7,678 nt of DNA from Syntrophaceae bacterium UBA4059 (GTDB lineage Bacteria; Desulfobacterota; Syntrophia; Syntrophales; Smithellaceae), in NCBI GenBank assembly GCA_002382045.1, contig DFZJ01000112.1, forward strand, positions 1 through 7,678. Reading direction: 5' to 3'. Made by a program: the position numbers and the translations under genes. Below the pieces are notes generated by a model. The model was not told the origin of the DNA. It did not search any database and was given only the letters and a program-made list of their open reading frames with translations. Numbering within the stretch: the first letter of the stretch is position 1; every line of letters starts with the position of its first letter. Below are positions 6,414 through 7,678 of this stretch, in pieces.

Positions 6414-7646
6414 ATGAAAAAAGCAATGATCATGTCACTGGGGGGCTCACCCGACCCCCTGAAAAAAAGTCTTGTAGAGCACCAGCCGGACGTTGTAATT
6501 TTCTTTGCCTCGCACGACTCTGTCTTGAAAGCAGGTGATGTGCTTCAGGACACGGTAACCAAACCAAAAACCGAAACCGAAATTACGGAAAATCCAAATT
6601 CACTTTATGAATGTTACAAAGCCGCTAAAAAATGTGTCGAAAGGGCGGCAAAACACAACATACCGGAGCAGGATATCATTGTCGATTATACGGGAGGCAC
6701 GAAAGTCATGTCGGCGGCTCTTTTGCTGGCGACGGCAGGACGCGCCTTCGGCTTTAACTATGTGGGCGGTGATGAGCGGTCAAAAGATGGATTGGGCATT
6801 GTGCAAAACGGACACGAAAAGATGTACGCCGACATGAATCCCTGGTCGGTTTTCGCGGAAGAGGAAAGACGGCAAATTGTTACGCTGTTCAACGCTCGGA
6901 GATACGCTGCCGCGATTCAAATCATGGATGACTGCACTCGGGCGTTGCCGCCGCAGATCGAATCCTATTTTAAGTTCGTTCATCAACTGGCCAACGGTTT
7001 TCTGTTCTGGGATCAATTTTTGCACAAAAAAGCTTATGATTGCCTGCAAAAGGGTTTATCCACTTTGGAGCAATATCTCAAATATTATCCCTGTGAGCAA
7101 TACGATCAGCTGATTAAGGAAATACTCATTCATATCGAATATTTGTCCACGCTGCTTGTCAAAACAAACCAAATGCAGAATTTTCATTCCCTGCTCATCA
7201 GGGAATTGATCAACAATTCGCGCCGACGCATTGAAGATAAAGGCTTTGACGACGCGGCTGCCCGAATCTACCGGGCGTTGGAACTCTATGGCCAGATTTG
7301 CTTTGAGAAAGCGATAGGTTGCTCAAATGACAAAGTCAAACCGTCAAAGATTCCGCAGGAATTCCGTGACGAATTCATCCGTAAATACCGTGATCCGCAT
7401 TCTGATATGATGAAACTGCCGCTTCAGGCGACATTTATAATTCTTCGCGCGAAGGGCCATGAAGCGGGTGAACGCTTTTTCAAATATGAAGAAAAGATAA
7501 AGAATATACAAAGCGCGCGCAACAAATCCATTCTTGCGCACGGCATTCAGCCGGTCAGTGAACACGCGGCGCAAAGCATTTTGGAGACTGTAACAGAATT
7601 TGTTCAAGTAAAAGATTTTTTTGATTTTTCCAAATTACCGGAATGA
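6414..7646 (+). CDS. CARF-HEPN ribonuclease, Csm6/Csx1-type ancillary effector (TIGR02710/Cas02710-like)
   Basis: Predicted cyclic-oligoadenylate-activated RNase acting downstream of Cas10. The N-terminal CARF domain (about 1-145) has a Rossmann-like first strand and loop MIMSLGGSPDPL (5-16), a strand VVIFFAS, and the ligand-loop motif VDYTGGTKVMSAAL with T93-G94-G95-T96-K97. Residues about 145-260 are helical. The C-terminal HEPN domain carries RNKSILAHG, that is R369-N370 and H376, the R-X6-H form of the HEPN RNase motif. Both sensor and catalytic motifs are intact. The 410-residue length suits a two-domain effector. It is the last gene of the locus, in the position of csm6 in classic type III-A operons, but the CARF motifs remind me more of TIGR02710 proteins than of canonical Csm6, so no symbol is given. 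The ligand (cA4 or cA6) cannot be told from sequence. ATG 6414 has GAGG 6 bases upstream. Confidence 0.9.
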   Translation: MKKAMIMSLGGSPDPLKKSLVEHQPDVVIFFASHDSVLKAGDVLQDTVTKPKTETEITENPNSLYECYKAAKKCVERAAKHNIPEQDIIVDYTGGTKVMSAALLLATAGRAFGFNYVGGDERSKDGLGIVQNGHEKMYADMNPWSVFAEEERRQIVTLFNARRYAAAIQIMDDCTRALPPQIESYFKFVHQLANGFLFWDQFLHKKAYDCLQKGLSTLEQYLKYYPCEQYDQLIKEILIHIEYLSTLLVKTNQMQNFHSLLIRELINNSRRRIEDKGFDDAAARIYRALELYGQICFEKAIGCSNDKVKPSKIPQEFRDEFIRKYRDPHSDMMKLPLQATFIILRAKGHEAGERFFKYEEKIKNIQSARNKSILAHGIQPVSEHAAQSILETVTEFVQVKDFFDFSKLPE

Positions 7647-7658
7647 AACACCCGCTCT

Positions 7659-7664
7659 TTGACA
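7659..7664 (+). promoter_or_regulatory. Perfect -35 hexamer at the window edge
   Basis: TTGACA stands 12 bases after the effector stop codon. With the usual 17-base spacer its -10 partner would begin at about 7682, just outside the window. It may drive a CRISPR leader and array, adaptation genes or an unrelated gene, or be chance. No terminator-like hairpin separates it from the effector gene in the bases that are visible. Confidence 0.25.
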
Positions 7665-7678
7665 ACCGAATATCGTAA

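Noticed and set aside
7356..7379. Repeated GAATTC sites six bases apart in the effector gene
   Set aside because: The bases are explained by in-frame coding of two Glu-Phe pairs (EFRDEF); no larger repeat surrounds them.
7643..7678. Eleven-codon frame MKHPLFDNRIS overlapping the effector stop by ATGA
   Set aside because: The ATGA overlap resembles coupled genes, but there is no Shine-Dalgarno, the frame ends after 11 codons, and the stretch is better read as a promoter-like region.

Overview
The window holds a nearly complete type III-A (Csm) CRISPR-Cas interference locus, all on the + strand. The order is the classic one: cas10/csm1, csm2, csm3, csm4, csm5, then a CARF-HEPN effector gene of the Csm6/Csx1 kind (closest, from memory, to the TIGR02710/Cas02710 family). 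No CRISPR repeats, cas6, cas1, cas2, transposase, tRNA or rRNA is visible. Base composition is moderate and every gene has a Gram-negative-style Shine-Dalgarno sequence. Together with the protein flavour this would fit an anaerobic proteobacterium or Desulfobacterota-like organism, but the window carries no taxonomic marker and this is a weak inference.

Layout. Bases 1-80 are a leader with a perfect 16-bp palindrome at the very edge, an extended -10 promoter-like element and a strong ribosome binding site for cas10. Bases 81-6326 are five genes packed as an operon, with gaps of 2-12 bases and one 1-base overlap (csm4/csm5). Bases 6327-6413 are an A/T-rich gap with -10-like hexamers and a small palindrome, so the effector may have its own promoter. 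Bases 6414-7646 encode the effector. The last 32 bases hold no supportable gene but contain a perfect TTGACA hexamer next to the window edge, possibly the start of another promoter.

How the genes work together (established for the family; residues seen here). Csm1/Cas10, Csm2, Csm3, Csm4 and Csm5 build a crRNA-guided complex. Csm3 forms the backbone and cuts target RNA (D34 is the likely catalytic residue). Target binding switches on Cas10, whose HD site (H15-D16) cuts DNA and whose GGDD site (670-673) makes cyclic oligoadenylate. That messenger binds the CARF domain of the effector (TGGTK motif, residues 93-97) and activates its HEPN RNase (R369-X6-H376). All these motifs are intact, so the system looks functional for interference and signalling. 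It must get crRNA processing (Cas6) and spacers from outside this window.

The least ordinary parts are a roughly 110-residue C-terminal extension on Csm5 made of a charged linker and a compact predicted-beta module, the separately promoted effector, and the symmetric DNA elements in the two upstream regions.
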